64,000 nucleotides of DNA, taken from contig CAVSGL010000012.1 in the NCBI GenBank assembly GCA_963727465.1, positions 418,295-482,294 of the forward strand, in the 5' to 3' direction. Below are positions 21,265 to 28,735 of this stretch, piece by piece. The notes under the pieces were generated by a model. That model was given only the letters and a program-made list of their open reading frames with translations. It was not told the origin of the DNA and made no database searches. Each line of letters starts with the position of its first letter. Position 1 is the stretch's first letter. A program made the position numbers and the translations under genes. Source of the stretch: VRUE01 sp963727465 (GTDB taxonomy: Bacteria; Actinomycetota; Thermoleophilia; Solirubrobacterales; 70-9).

Positions 21265-22371
21265 CTACAGCTCGGCCAGCACGGCGTCGGTCATCTCGGC
21301 GGTGCCGACCTCGCGCTCCGGCGTCGGGTTCTCCGGCATCGGCGCCGCGACCACCGTGCCGCCGAGCAGGTCCGGGGTGCGCAGCCCGCGCTCCAGCACC
21401 GCGTCGACCGCGACCTCGATCCGCTCGGCGTCCGCGGCGCGGCCGAGGCCGTGGCGCAGCAGCATCGCCACGCTGAGAAAGGTGGCGAGCGGGTTTGCCA
21501 CGCCCTGGCCGGCGATGTCCGGCGCCGAGCCGTGGACCGGCTCGAACAGCCCCGGGGCGCCGGCCTCGCCGAGGCTGGCCGAGGGCAGCATCCCGAGCGA
21601 GCCGGTGAGCATCGCCGACTCGTCGCTGAGGATGTCGCCGAAGAGGTTCTCGGTCACGATCACGTCGAAATCGGCGGGGCGCGAGACGAGCTGCATCGCG
21701 GCGTTGTCGACCAGCAGGTGGTCGAGCTCCACGTCCGGGTACTCCTCGCTGACGCGGGTCACCACCTCCCGCCACAGGCGCGAGGTCTCGAGCACGTTCG
21801 CCTTGTCGACCGAGGTGACGCGCGGCTGGTGGCCGCCGCCGCCGGCGCGGCGCTGGGCCGCGGCGAAGCCGGCGCGGGCGATCCGCTCGATCTCGGCGGT
21901 CGAGTACTCGCAGGTGTCGTGCGCCGCGTCCCCGTCGCGGCCACTGTCGCCGAAGTAGATGCCGCCGGTCAGCTCGCGCACGACCAGCAGGTCGGTGCCG
22001 GCGATCCGCTCCTCGCGCAGCGGGCTGGCCCCGACCAGCGCCGGGCTCGGCCGCACCGGGCGCAGATTCGCGTAGAGACCCATCCCCTTGCGCAACCCGA
22101 GCAGGCCCTGCTCGGGCCGCGGCGCGTCGGGGTCCGTCGTGTCCCACTTCGGCCCGCCGACAGCGCCGAGCAGCACCGCATCGCTGGATCGGCAGGCCTC
22201 CAGCACCTCGTCGGTCAGGGCGACGCCGTGCGCGTCGATCGAGCAGCCCCCCATCAGCCGCTCCTCGAAGGCGAACTCCCCCAGCGCCTCCAACAGCCGC
22301 CGCCCCGCGGCGACGATCTCCGGCCCGATCCCGTCGCCGGGCAGCAGCACTATCCGCGGCGCCTCGCTCAT
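21265..22371 (-). CDS. leuB: 3-isopropylmalate dehydrogenase
   Basis: LeuB oxidises 3-isopropylmalate in leucine synthesis. The 368-residue product shows RIVLLPGDGIGPEIVAAGRR, the LLGAVGGPKWDT segment, LLVVRELTGGIYFG and the C-terminal NPLATFLSVAMLLRHGLG. I chose the ATG at 22369-22371 because the family motif follows within 12 residues. This start overlaps the stop of a 27-codon upstream frame as ATGA. Confidence 0.95.
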   Translation of the reverse strand: MSEAPRIVLLPGDGIGPEIVAAGRRLLEALGEFAFEERLMGGCSIDAHGVALTDEVLEACRSSDAVLLGAVGGPKWDTTDPDAPRPEQGLLGLRKGMGLYANLRPVRPSPALVGASPLREERIAGTDLLVVRELTGGIYFGDSGRDGDAAHDTCEYSTAEIERIARAGFAAAQRRAGGGGHQPRVTSVDKANVLETSRLWREVVTRVSEEYPDVELDHLLVDNAAMQLVSRPADFDVIVTENLFGDILSDESAMLTGSLGMLPSASLGEAGAPGLFEPVHGSAPDIAGQGVANPLATFLSVAMLLRHGLGRAADAERIEVAVDAVLERGLRTPDLLGGTVVAAPMPENPTPEREVGTAEMTDAVLAEL

Positions 22372-22451
22372 GCCGGGGACTCTATGGACCGGACGAGGTA
22401 AAGCGCATTGCCGGCTATCTGCCGCTCGCCGACCCACAGGGCGACCTCCAT
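22368..22451 (-). CDS. Possible 27-codon upstream ORF coupled to leuB
   Basis: A short frame starts at an ATG 5 nt after the tetR stop and ends in a TGA that overlaps the leuB start (ATGA). The peptide would read MEVALWVGERQIAGNALYLV and then seven more residues. It has only three Leu codons, so it is not an obvious leucine attenuator. It may simply couple leuB translation to upstream translation. No clear Shine-Dalgarno is seen. Confidence 0.3.
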   Translation of the reverse strand: MEVALWVGERQIAGNALYLVRSIESPA

Positions 22452-22456
22452 CGCGC

Positions 22457-23137
22457 TCAGCTCGCGGCCCCCTCGGGGATTCCCACCGCAGCCAGGGCGC
22501 CATCGACACAGGCATCGCGGAGCCGCGCGGGTTCAAGCTCGAAGGTCCCGGCCACGCCGGGGGCCACCTCGCGCACACCGACGCCGGCGCGCGCCAGCTG
22601 GATCGAGCCGAGGATCTGCGCGCTGAGCAGGTTGGCCCTGAAGGCGGGGTCGGCGACCGCGAACGCCTCCTGCTCGGCCCCGACGGTGAGAATCCGCTCC
22701 AGCCGCCCTACGCAGGCGGCCAGCGCTCCGCCGAGGCGAAGCCAGACCGGATCGGAGATCTGCTCGCGCAGCTCCTCGGTCGGCCGTCCCAGCAGCGAGA
22801 GGGAGCGGTCGACGAAGGCCGGATGCTCGAGGCAGAAGTCGACGTAGCGCAGACACGTTTCGCGAAGCGCCGCGATCGGATCCTCGGGCTCAGGTACCTC
22901 GGCGCTGCGTTCCTCGAGCTCAGCGAGGTAGTCGACGAGCGTCAGGGCGAAGATCTCCTCCTTGGATTCGAAGCTGCGATAGACGTCGGGCTTGCTGAGG
23001 CCGGCGCTATGGGCGATCCTCTCGACCGAGGGGTCACGCCGGCCGTGCTCGTCGAGCAGCGAGCGCGTCGCCGTCACGATCGCCAGCTCGCGCTGGCGGC
23101 GCCGCTCGCGCCGGGTTCTCTTGCTGTGCCTCGGCAT
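22457..23137 (-). CDS. TetR-family transcriptional regulator
   Basis: The 226-residue protein has an N-terminal TetR helix-turn-helix at about residues 15-60 (ATRSLLDEHGRRDPSVERIA, then HSAGLSKPDVYRSFESKEEIF). An alpha-helical ligand domain follows. The N-terminus is rich in Arg. It is divergent from a phasin-like gene, and an inverted repeat (23155-23177) lies between them, so it probably represses that gene and itself. Given the neighbours, an acyl or lipid-related effector is plausible but unproven. Confidence 0.9.
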   Translation of the reverse strand: MPRHSKRTRRERRRQRELAIVTATRSLLDEHGRRDPSVERIAHSAGLSKPDVYRSFESKEEIFALTLVDYLAELEERSAEVPEPEDPIAALRETCLRYVDFCLEHPAFVDRSLSLLGRPTEELREQISDPVWLRLGGALAACVGRLERILTVGAEQEAFAVADPAFRANLLSAQILGSIQLARAGVGVREVAPGVAGTFELEPARLRDACVDGALAAVGIPEGAAS

Positions 23138-23154
23138 GCCCTGTATCCAGATCC

Positions 23155-23177
23155 TACCAATGGTGTAAATCTTGGTA
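23155..23177. promoter_or_regulatory. Candidate TetR operator
   Basis: TACCAA (23155-23160) and TTGGTA (23172-23177) form an inverted repeat with 11-nt spacing. It lies in the 73-bp gap between the divergent TetR gene and the phasin-like gene. The span of 23 bp suits a TetR dimer. Binding is inferred from position and symmetry only. Confidence 0.5.
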
Positions 23178-23210
23178 GAACTGTTAGTACAAATAGAAAG
23201 GAGCAAGACG

Positions 23211-23486
23211 ATGGCACAGGCAGATAAACCGGTTCAGCTCTCCGAAGAGGTGCTGGAGGAGATCAAGGAAGGCCAGGAGGCGGCGATCGGCGCGGTCCGC
23301 GGCTTCGTCAGCAGTCTCGACGAGACCTTGGCCGGGTCGGCGAGCCCCTCGCAGGCCGAGCAGATCGTCGACTCGGCGCTGAAGATGGCCGACAAGCTGG
23401 TCGAGACCCAGTACGACTTCCTGAAGAAGATCGTCCATAGCGCCGGCGAGGCGGTCGGGGGCGACAAGGAGGCCGAGGAGGCGTAG
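23211..23486 (+). CDS. Small phasin-like helical protein
   Basis: The 91-residue acidic protein starts at an ATG preceded by a strong GAAAGGAG ribosome-binding site. It consists of long amphipathic helices (VLEEIKEGQEAAIGAVRGFV and ADKLVETQYDFLKKIVHSAG) and has no Cys. This resembles short phasin-like granule or lipid-surface proteins, but I cannot assign it firmly. The divergent TetR gene and downstream lipid-type genes support a lipid or polyester context. Confidence 0.6.
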   Translation: MAQADKPVQLSEEVLEEIKEGQEAAIGAVRGFVSSLDETLAGSASPSQAEQIVDSALKMADKLVETQYDFLKKIVHSAGEAVGGDKEAEEA

Positions 23487-23525
23487 CCCGGCTACGCCTC
23501 CTCGCGACATAGGGAGAGACCTTCG

Positions 23526-23975
23526 ATGCCACGAATCAACGGCAGCGCCAGCGCCGAGATCGGTGCGCCAGTGGAAGAGGTCTGGGTGGCGGTGGAAGAC
23601 GTCCTCACCGCCCCCGACTGGCAGGGCGGCCTGGTGGCGATGTCGGCGCTGGAGCGTGACGCGGAGGGGCGCCCGGCGCTGGTCGAGGCGAAGAACGACC
23701 TCAGGGTCAGGCATATCACCACGCAGGTGCGGTTCCGCTACGAGGGCCCCACGCGCCTTTCCTGGACGCAGGAGAAGGGCGATCTCAAGTCGCTCACCGG
23801 CTCCTGGAGCCTGGAGGACCTCGGCGATGGACGGACGCGAGCGACCTACTCCCTCGACGCCGATCCCGGACGAGTGCTCGGGATGCTGGTCCGCGGCCCC
23901 GCCGAGGCGGCCATTCTGGCGGGGCTCGTGAACGCTCGCCCGGGCGAGCTCAAGCTGCGCATCGAGAATGCCTGA
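23526..23975 (+). CDS. SRPBCC-family (START-like) protein
   Basis: The 149-residue protein begins MPRINGSASAEIGAPVEEVW, the first strand and helix of a polyketide cyclase/START-like fold. It continues with VRFRYEGPTRLSWTQEKGDL and SLEDLGDGRTRATYSLDAD, the usual antiparallel sheet. Members bind hydrophobic ligands in a central cavity. It follows the phasin-like gene by 39 nt with a likely site (AGGGAGAG) before the ATG, so the two are probably co-transcribed. Confidence 0.78.
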   Translation: MPRINGSASAEIGAPVEEVWVAVEDVLTAPDWQGGLVAMSALERDAEGRPALVEAKNDLRVRHITTQVRFRYEGPTRLSWTQEKGDLKSLTGSWSLEDLGDGRTRATYSLDADPGRVLGMLVRGPAEAAILAGLVNARPGELKLRIENA

Positions 23976-24011
23976 CCCGGCGGCCCGGGCCGGCGCCCGT
24001 GGAGTGCGTCC

Positions 24012-25340
24012 GTGATCTCGCTGGAGGCAATCCCGGTCCCGCCGATACCGCGCCTTCCTCTGGTGCCCGACCCGTTGCGGCGCATTCGGGTGCCCCGCGA
24101 CCTCGAGGCGGTCAGCACGCGCGCCGACGAGGCGGACGATGTCGAGGCGCTGGGCATGACGGCCACCGGCATCGAGCGGATCTGGGCCGGAGTGGAGCGC
24201 CTGTACCGCAGCGGCTTCTATCCGGCGATCGCCCTCTGCGTGCGTCGCCACGGCGAGGTCGTGCTCGACCGCGCGATTGGCCATGCGCGCGGCAACGGGC
24301 CGTCTGACAGCCAGGACGCGGCGCGCACGCTGGCCACGCCCGAGACGCCGTTCGTCATCTTCTCCGCGTCGAAGGCGATGACCGCCGTCGTCGCCCACCT
24401 GCTCGACGAGCGCGGGCTGTTGCATGTGGACGACCGTGTGTGCGAGTACATCCCCGAGTACGCCGCCCACGGCAAGGAGGCGATCACCATCGGGCAGGTG
24501 CTCTCCCACCGCGCGGGGGTGCCGAACCTGCCGGCCGAGGCGTTCGATCTGGACCGCTTCGGCGACCGCGAGTTCCGGCTGGAGACGCTGTGTGCGGCAA
24601 GACCCCGCTCGCGTCCCGGGAAGCTGCTCTCCTACCACGCGGTATCGGGCGGCTTCATCATCGCTGAGATCGTCCAGCGGGTGACCGGCAGGGACATTCG
24701 CGCCGTGCTGGGGGAGGAGATCCTCGACCCGCTCGGCTTTCGCTGGGGAAACTACGGCGTCAGCCCGAAGGACGTCGACCGTGTCGCCGTGAGCTACCCC
24801 ACCGGCCCGCCGGCGCTGCCGCCGCTGTCCACCGTGCTCGAGCGTGCTCTGGGCCTGCCGCCGGATGAGCTCACCGTCCGCTCCAACGACCCGCGTCTCC
24901 TCACCGGCATCGTCCCGTCCGGCAATGTCGTCACCACCGCCAACGAGCTCTCGCGCTTCTTCGAGCTGCTGGGTGCCGGCGGCGAGCTCGACGGCGTGCG
25001 CATCCTCGAACCGCGCACGATCCGCCGCGCCGTATCCGAGCGGGCGTTTCGCGAGCTCGACTTCTCCCTGGTGGCTCCCCTGCGCCACGCCAGTGGGTTC
25101 ATGCTGGGCGCAAGGGCGGTCAGCCTGTACGGCCCCGACACCGAGGAGGCATTCGGCCACCTCGGCTTCACCAACGTGCTTGGCTGGGCCGACCCCGAGC
25201 GCGCGCTGTCGGTTGGCCTGATGACCAGCGGGAAGCCGACGGCCCACCCGGCTTTGGCGGACCTGTGGCTGCTCACGCGTGCGATCGGCCAGGAGGCGCC
25301 CAAGGTGGAGCGCACGGGGATCTGGTTCACGAAAGGTTGA
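24012..25340 (+). CDS. Serine beta-lactamase-fold esterase (class C / EstB-like)
   Basis: The 442-residue protein shows the serine hydrolase motifs SASK (Ser118-Lys121), YHAVS near 208 in the place of the YxN motif, and HLGF near the C-terminus. This pattern is typical of EstB-type esterases and lipid hydrolases rather than true beta-lactamases. There is no signal peptide, so it is probably cytoplasmic. It starts at GTG 24012, 36 nt after the SRPBCC gene, and likely belongs to the TetR-controlled unit. The substrate is unknown. Confidence 0.8.
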   Translation: MISLEAIPVPPIPRLPLVPDPLRRIRVPRDLEAVSTRADEADDVEALGMTATGIERIWAGVERLYRSGFYPAIALCVRRHGEVVLDRAIGHARGNGPSDSQDAARTLATPETPFVIFSASKAMTAVVAHLLDERGLLHVDDRVCEYIPEYAAHGKEAITIGQVLSHRAGVPNLPAEAFDLDRFGDREFRLETLCAARPRSRPGKLLSYHAVSGGFIIAEIVQRVTGRDIRAVLGEEILDPLGFRWGNYGVSPKDVDRVAVSYPTGPPALPPLSTVLERALGLPPDELTVRSNDPRLLTGIVPSGNVVTTANELSRFFELLGAGGELDGVRILEPRTIRRAVSERAFRELDFSLVAPLRHASGFMLGARAVSLYGPDTEEAFGHLGFTNVLGWADPERALSVGLMTSGKPTAHPALADLWLLTRAIGQEAPKVERTGIWFTKG

Positions 25341-25358
25341 CGCGGGCGGGGCCGTAGG

Positions 25359-26126
25359 TCAGGCGGTGGCCTCGATGTTGAGGCGGACGTAGTCGAGGGT
25401 GAAGGGCTTGGGCGAGGCGTCGAGGACGGCTTCGGCGAAGGGCCGGTGCAGGTCTTCCGGGAGCTGGGCGAGGATCGGGCCGAGGGTGACGGTGGAGATG
25501 AAGGCGAGCGGGTCGGCCGGGGTGACCGGCTTTGGCTGGAGCCAGCAGCGCACCTCCGAGAAGCCCGCACTGCGCAGGCGCTGCTCGGTCTCCTCCGGGC
25601 CGGCGAAGTTCCACATCGCGGTCATCTGCGTCAGGTGTGGGGCGAACTCGGGGCGAGCTCCGACTTCGGCGATCGCCTGCGTGTGTTCGGCGACGTTGCG
25701 CCGGCCGCCGCACTGGGCGACCAGGCGCCCGCCCGGTTTCAGCGCCGCATGCAGGTGAGCGAAGAGCGCGTCGTGGTCGGGGATCCAGTGGAAGGTCGCG
25801 GTCGAGAAGATCAGGTCGACCGGGCGTTCGAGCTCGAGCTCGGCCAGGTCGGCGACCATGTACCCGGCCGCCTCCCCCAGCCGCTCGCGCGCCTTGGCGA
25901 TCATCGCCGCGGAGCCGTCGACGGCGAGCAGCTCGCCGTTCGGCAGGCGCTCGAGCAGCTCGGCGGCGATCCGGCCCGAGCCGCAGCCGGCGTCGATCGC
26001 CGCCTCGTCGCCGCGCAGCTCGAGCCGCTCGAGCACCTCCATGCCCCACTCGAACTGCGGGTCGGAGACCGCGTCGTAGGTCTCCGCGTCCCACTCGCGG
26101 GGGCCGCTGTTCATCGCTCCGGTCAT
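25359..26126 (-). CDS. SAM-dependent methyltransferase (trans-aconitate methyltransferase-like)
   Basis: The 255-residue class I methyltransferase shows motif I as AAIDAGCGSGRIAAELLERL, then LLAVDGSAAMIAKARERL, and motif IV as VDLIFSTATFHWIPDHDALF. FHWIPD is characteristic of Tam/UbiE-like enzymes. The start may be the first ATG or an in-frame ATG four codons later. It lies immediately downstream of leuD (7-nt gap), so it may be co-transcribed with leuCD, but its role is unclear. Confidence 0.82.
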   Translation of the reverse strand: MTGAMNSGPREWDAETYDAVSDPQFEWGMEVLERLELRGDEAAIDAGCGSGRIAAELLERLPNGELLAVDGSAAMIAKARERLGEAAGYMVADLAELELERPVDLIFSTATFHWIPDHDALFAHLHAALKPGGRLVAQCGGRRNVAEHTQAIAEVGARPEFAPHLTQMTAMWNFAGPEETEQRLRSAGFSEVRCWLQPKPVTPADPLAFISTVTLGPILAQLPEDLHRPFAEAVLDASPKPFTLDYVRLNIEATA

Positions 26127-26133
26127 GCCCGGC

Positions 26134-26697
26134 CTACAGCGCCGTCGTGACCGGGCCGGCGGCGGCGCCCTGGCCGGCCTCGAACTCGTCGATCGCGGCG
26201 GCGCTCTCCAGGGTGATGCCGATGTCGTCGAGGCCGTTGAGCAGCCGGTGCTGGATGTCGGGCTCGATCTCGAACTCGAAGACCCCGGCAGCGCAGGTGA
26301 CCGTCTGGTCGTCGACGTCGATCCGCGCCTCGCCCGCCTCGGCGACGGCGCGGCAATGCGCCTCGTCGAGCTCGACCGGCAGCAGGCCGATCTTCGTGCA
26401 GTTGGCGTAGAAGATGTCGGCGAAGGAGGGCGCGACTATCGCCTCGAAGCCGAAGTCCTCGAGCGCCCAGGGGGCGTGCTCGCGCGAGGAGCCGCAGCCG
26501 AAGTTGCGCCCGGCGACGAGGATCGGGTTCGGCTCGAGCTCGATCTCGCCGTCGCGCAGCCAGTCGTAGAAGAGGAACTCGCCGAAGCCGGTCCGCTCGA
26601 CCCGCTTGAGGAACTGCTTGGGGATGATCTGATCGGTGTCCACGTCGTGGCGGTCGAGCACCGACACCTTGCCCTCGATGACGTCTATCGGTCGCAT
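26134..26697 (-). CDS. leuD: 3-isopropylmalate dehydratase small subunit
   Basis: LeuD forms the swivel domain of isopropylmalate isomerase with LeuC. The 187-residue product shows DTDQIIPKQFLKRVERTGFG, AGRNFGCGSSREHAPWALED (substrate-binding loop) and FADIFYANCTKIGLLP. The ATG at 26695-26697 is 2 nt past the leuC stop, so the subunits are made from one transcript. Confidence 0.95.
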   Translation of the reverse strand: MRPIDVIEGKVSVLDRHDVDTDQIIPKQFLKRVERTGFGEFLFYDWLRDGEIELEPNPILVAGRNFGCGSSREHAPWALEDFGFEAIVAPSFADIFYANCTKIGLLPVELDEAHCRAVAEAGEARIDVDDQTVTCAAGVFEFEIEPDIQHRLLNGLDDIGITLESAAAIDEFEAGQGAAAGPVTTAL

Positions 26698-26699
26698 CG

Positions 26700-28085
26700 T
26701 TAGCTCCAATCTCGGATGTCGACGAAGTGTCCCTCGATCGCCGCCGCCGCGGCCATCCTCGGGCTGACGAGATGGGTGCGCCCGCCCTTGCCCTGGCGCC
26801 CCTCGAAGTTGCGGTTCGAGGTCGAGGCGCAGCGCTCGCCCTCGATCAGGACGTCCGGGTTCATGCCGAGGCACATCGAGCAGCCCGCCTCGCGCCACTC
26901 GAAGCCGGCCGAGCGGAAGACGTCGTGCAGGCCCTCGGCTTCCGCTTCCGCTTTCACCTGCTGCGACCCCGGGACGACCATCGCCCGCACCGAGTCCGCG
27001 ACCCGGCGCCCGTCAACCATCGCGGCGGCCTCGCGCAGATCCTCGACCCGCGAGTTGGTGCAGGAGCCGATGAAGACCCGTTCGGGCCTGACCTCGGTCA
27101 TCGGCGTCCCCGGCCTCAGGTCCATGTAGGCGAGCGCCCGCTCGGCCGATTCGCGGTCGGCCGGCGAATCCATCCGCGCCGGGTCGGGGACCGCGTCGGT
27201 CACCTCGATCACCATCCCGGGGTTGGTCCCCCAGGTGACCATCGGCGAAATGCCGGCGGCGTCGATCTCGACCTCGGTGTCGAACTCGGCCCCCTCGTCG
27301 GTCGGCAGCTCGCGCCAGCGCGCCAGCGCGGCGTCGAAGTCGGCGGGCGCCGCCGCCCGGTCGCGCACCCACTCGAAGGTCGTCTCGTCGGGGGCGATCA
27401 TGCCGGCCCGGCCGCCGCCCTCGATCGTCATGTTGCAGACCGTCATCCGTCCCGGCATCGAGAGCGATTCGATCGCCGGCCCGGCGTACTCGACCGCGTG
27501 TCCGACCATCCCGCCGGTGCCGAGGCGGCCGATCGTCGCCAGGATCAGGTCCTTCGGCGTCACCCCCGGGCCGAGCTCGCCGGCGTAGGAGATCCGCATC
27601 GTCTTCGGCTTCTTCTGCACCAGGCACTGGGTCGCCAGCACGTGCTCGACCTCGGAGGTGCCGATGCCGAAGGCGAGCGCGCCGAAGGCGCCGTGGGTCG
27701 ACGTGTGGCTGTCGCCGCAGACGATCGTCATGCCCGGCTGGGTCACCCCCAGCTCCGGCCCGATCACGTGCACGATGCCCTGCCGCTCGGAGCCCAGCGA
27801 GTAGAGCGGCACGCCGAACTGCTCGCAGTTGCGCTCCAGCGTCTCGACCTGGACGCGCGAGAGCTCGTCGGCGATCGACCGCGCCGCTTTCGTGCCGTCG
27901 GTCGGCACGTTGTGGTCGGCGGTGGCCAGCGTGCGGTCCGGCCGGCGCACCCCGCGGCCGCTCATCCGCAGCCCGTCGAAGGCCTGCGGCGAAGTCACCT
28001 CGTGGACCAGGTGCAGGTCGATGTAGAGCAGGCCCTCGGAGACCTCGTGGGCGCTCCAGATCTTGTCGAACATCGTCTGCGGCAT
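26700..28085 (-). CDS. leuC: 3-isopropylmalate dehydratase large subunit
   Basis: LeuC is an aconitase-fold 4Fe-4S enzyme of leucine synthesis. The 461-residue protein shows CGDSHTSTHGAFGALAFGIG, VFIGSCTNSRVEDLREAA (first cluster Cys) and the AGCSMCLGMNPD segment with the other two cluster Cys. It reads YIDLHLVHEVTSPQAFDGLR near the N-terminus. It starts 2 nt after the XRE-cupin regulator gene, which points to a regulator-leuC-leuD operon. Confidence 0.96.
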   Translation of the reverse strand: MPQTMFDKIWSAHEVSEGLLYIDLHLVHEVTSPQAFDGLRMSGRGVRRPDRTLATADHNVPTDGTKAARSIADELSRVQVETLERNCEQFGVPLYSLGSERQGIVHVIGPELGVTQPGMTIVCGDSHTSTHGAFGALAFGIGTSEVEHVLATQCLVQKKPKTMRISYAGELGPGVTPKDLILATIGRLGTGGMVGHAVEYAGPAIESLSMPGRMTVCNMTIEGGGRAGMIAPDETTFEWVRDRAAAPADFDAALARWRELPTDEGAEFDTEVEIDAAGISPMVTWGTNPGMVIEVTDAVPDPARMDSPADRESAERALAYMDLRPGTPMTEVRPERVFIGSCTNSRVEDLREAAAMVDGRRVADSVRAMVVPGSQQVKAEAEAEGLHDVFRSAGFEWREAGCSMCLGMNPDVLIEGERCASTSNRNFEGRQGKGGRTHLVSPRMAAAAAIEGHFVDIRDWS

Positions 28086-28087
28086 CG

Positions 28088-28681
28088 TCAGCTCCTCCTC
28101 AGCCCGGCGGCGATCACGGCGAGGAAGCGGGCCTGCTCCTCGCCTTCGTTCTCGAAATGGTGCGGCAGGTCGGCATCGAAGGTGACGCTGTCCCCCGTGT
28201 GCAGCTCGTGGCGGGTGCCGTCGACGACGAGCACGACCACGCCGGTCAGCACGACCGCGGTCTCGCGGCTGCCCGGCTCGTGGATCGGCGGGTCGTCGGG
28301 GCCGCCGGTCGTCGCCCCGGGGCGCAGCGTGTGCAGCGAGACGTCAGCGCGCTGGCCCGGCAGCGGCGGCGTCAGCTCCTCGAAGCGATGGCCGCCGCGC
28401 TCGAAGCGGCGCCGGTCGCCGGCGCGGCTGACCGAGACGTGCTCGCCCTCGTCCAGCCGCAGCAGCTGCGAGAGGGTCAGCTCGAGCCCGCCGGCGATCT
28501 TCTCCGCCACCGCGAGGGTCGGGCTGGTCTCCCCCCGCTCCACCTGCGAGAGCATCGGCGCGCTGACGCCGCTGCGCTCGGCCAGGTCGCGCAGCGAGAA
28601 GCCCATCGCCTCGCGCAGGGCGCGGATCCGCGGCCCGATCGTCGGCGCCTTGGCCAGCGGTGGTGGAGCGGTCACTGTCAT
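28088..28681 (-). CDS. XRE-family regulator with C-terminal cupin domain
   Basis: The 197-residue protein joins an HTH_3 domain (IRALREAMGFSLRDLAERSG then VSAPMLSQVERGETSPTLA) to a cupin domain from about residue 110 (VVLTGVVVLVVDGTRHELHT, then DLPHHFENEG). Such regulators sense a small molecule through the cupin. It is the first gene before leuC and is divergent from the ClC gene. An inverted repeat (28681-28716) overlaps its start, so autoregulation and control of leuCD or the channel is a reasonable inference. Confidence 0.88.
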   Translation of the reverse strand: MTVTAPPPLAKAPTIGPRIRALREAMGFSLRDLAERSGVSAPMLSQVERGETSPTLAVAEKIAGGLELTLSQLLRLDEGEHVSVSRAGDRRRFERGGHRFEELTPPLPGQRADVSLHTLRPGATTGGPDDPPIHEPGSRETAVVLTGVVVLVVDGTRHELHTGDSVTFDADLPHHFENEGEEQARFLAVIAAGLRRS

Positions 28682-28716
28682 CGCTGTACGTTATCACATA
28701 CGGTCGTAAACAGCGA
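28681..28716. promoter_or_regulatory. Candidate operator between XRE-cupin and ClC genes
   Basis: TCGCTGT (28681-28687) and ACAGCGA (28710-28716) are perfect inverted arms 22 nt apart. The left arm overlaps the regulator start codon. A -10-like TATAAC at 28722-28727 precedes the channel gene. The arrangement suggests an operator for the XRE-cupin protein; this is inference. Confidence 0.4.
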
Positions 28717-28735
28717 CCTGATATAACAGGGAGAA

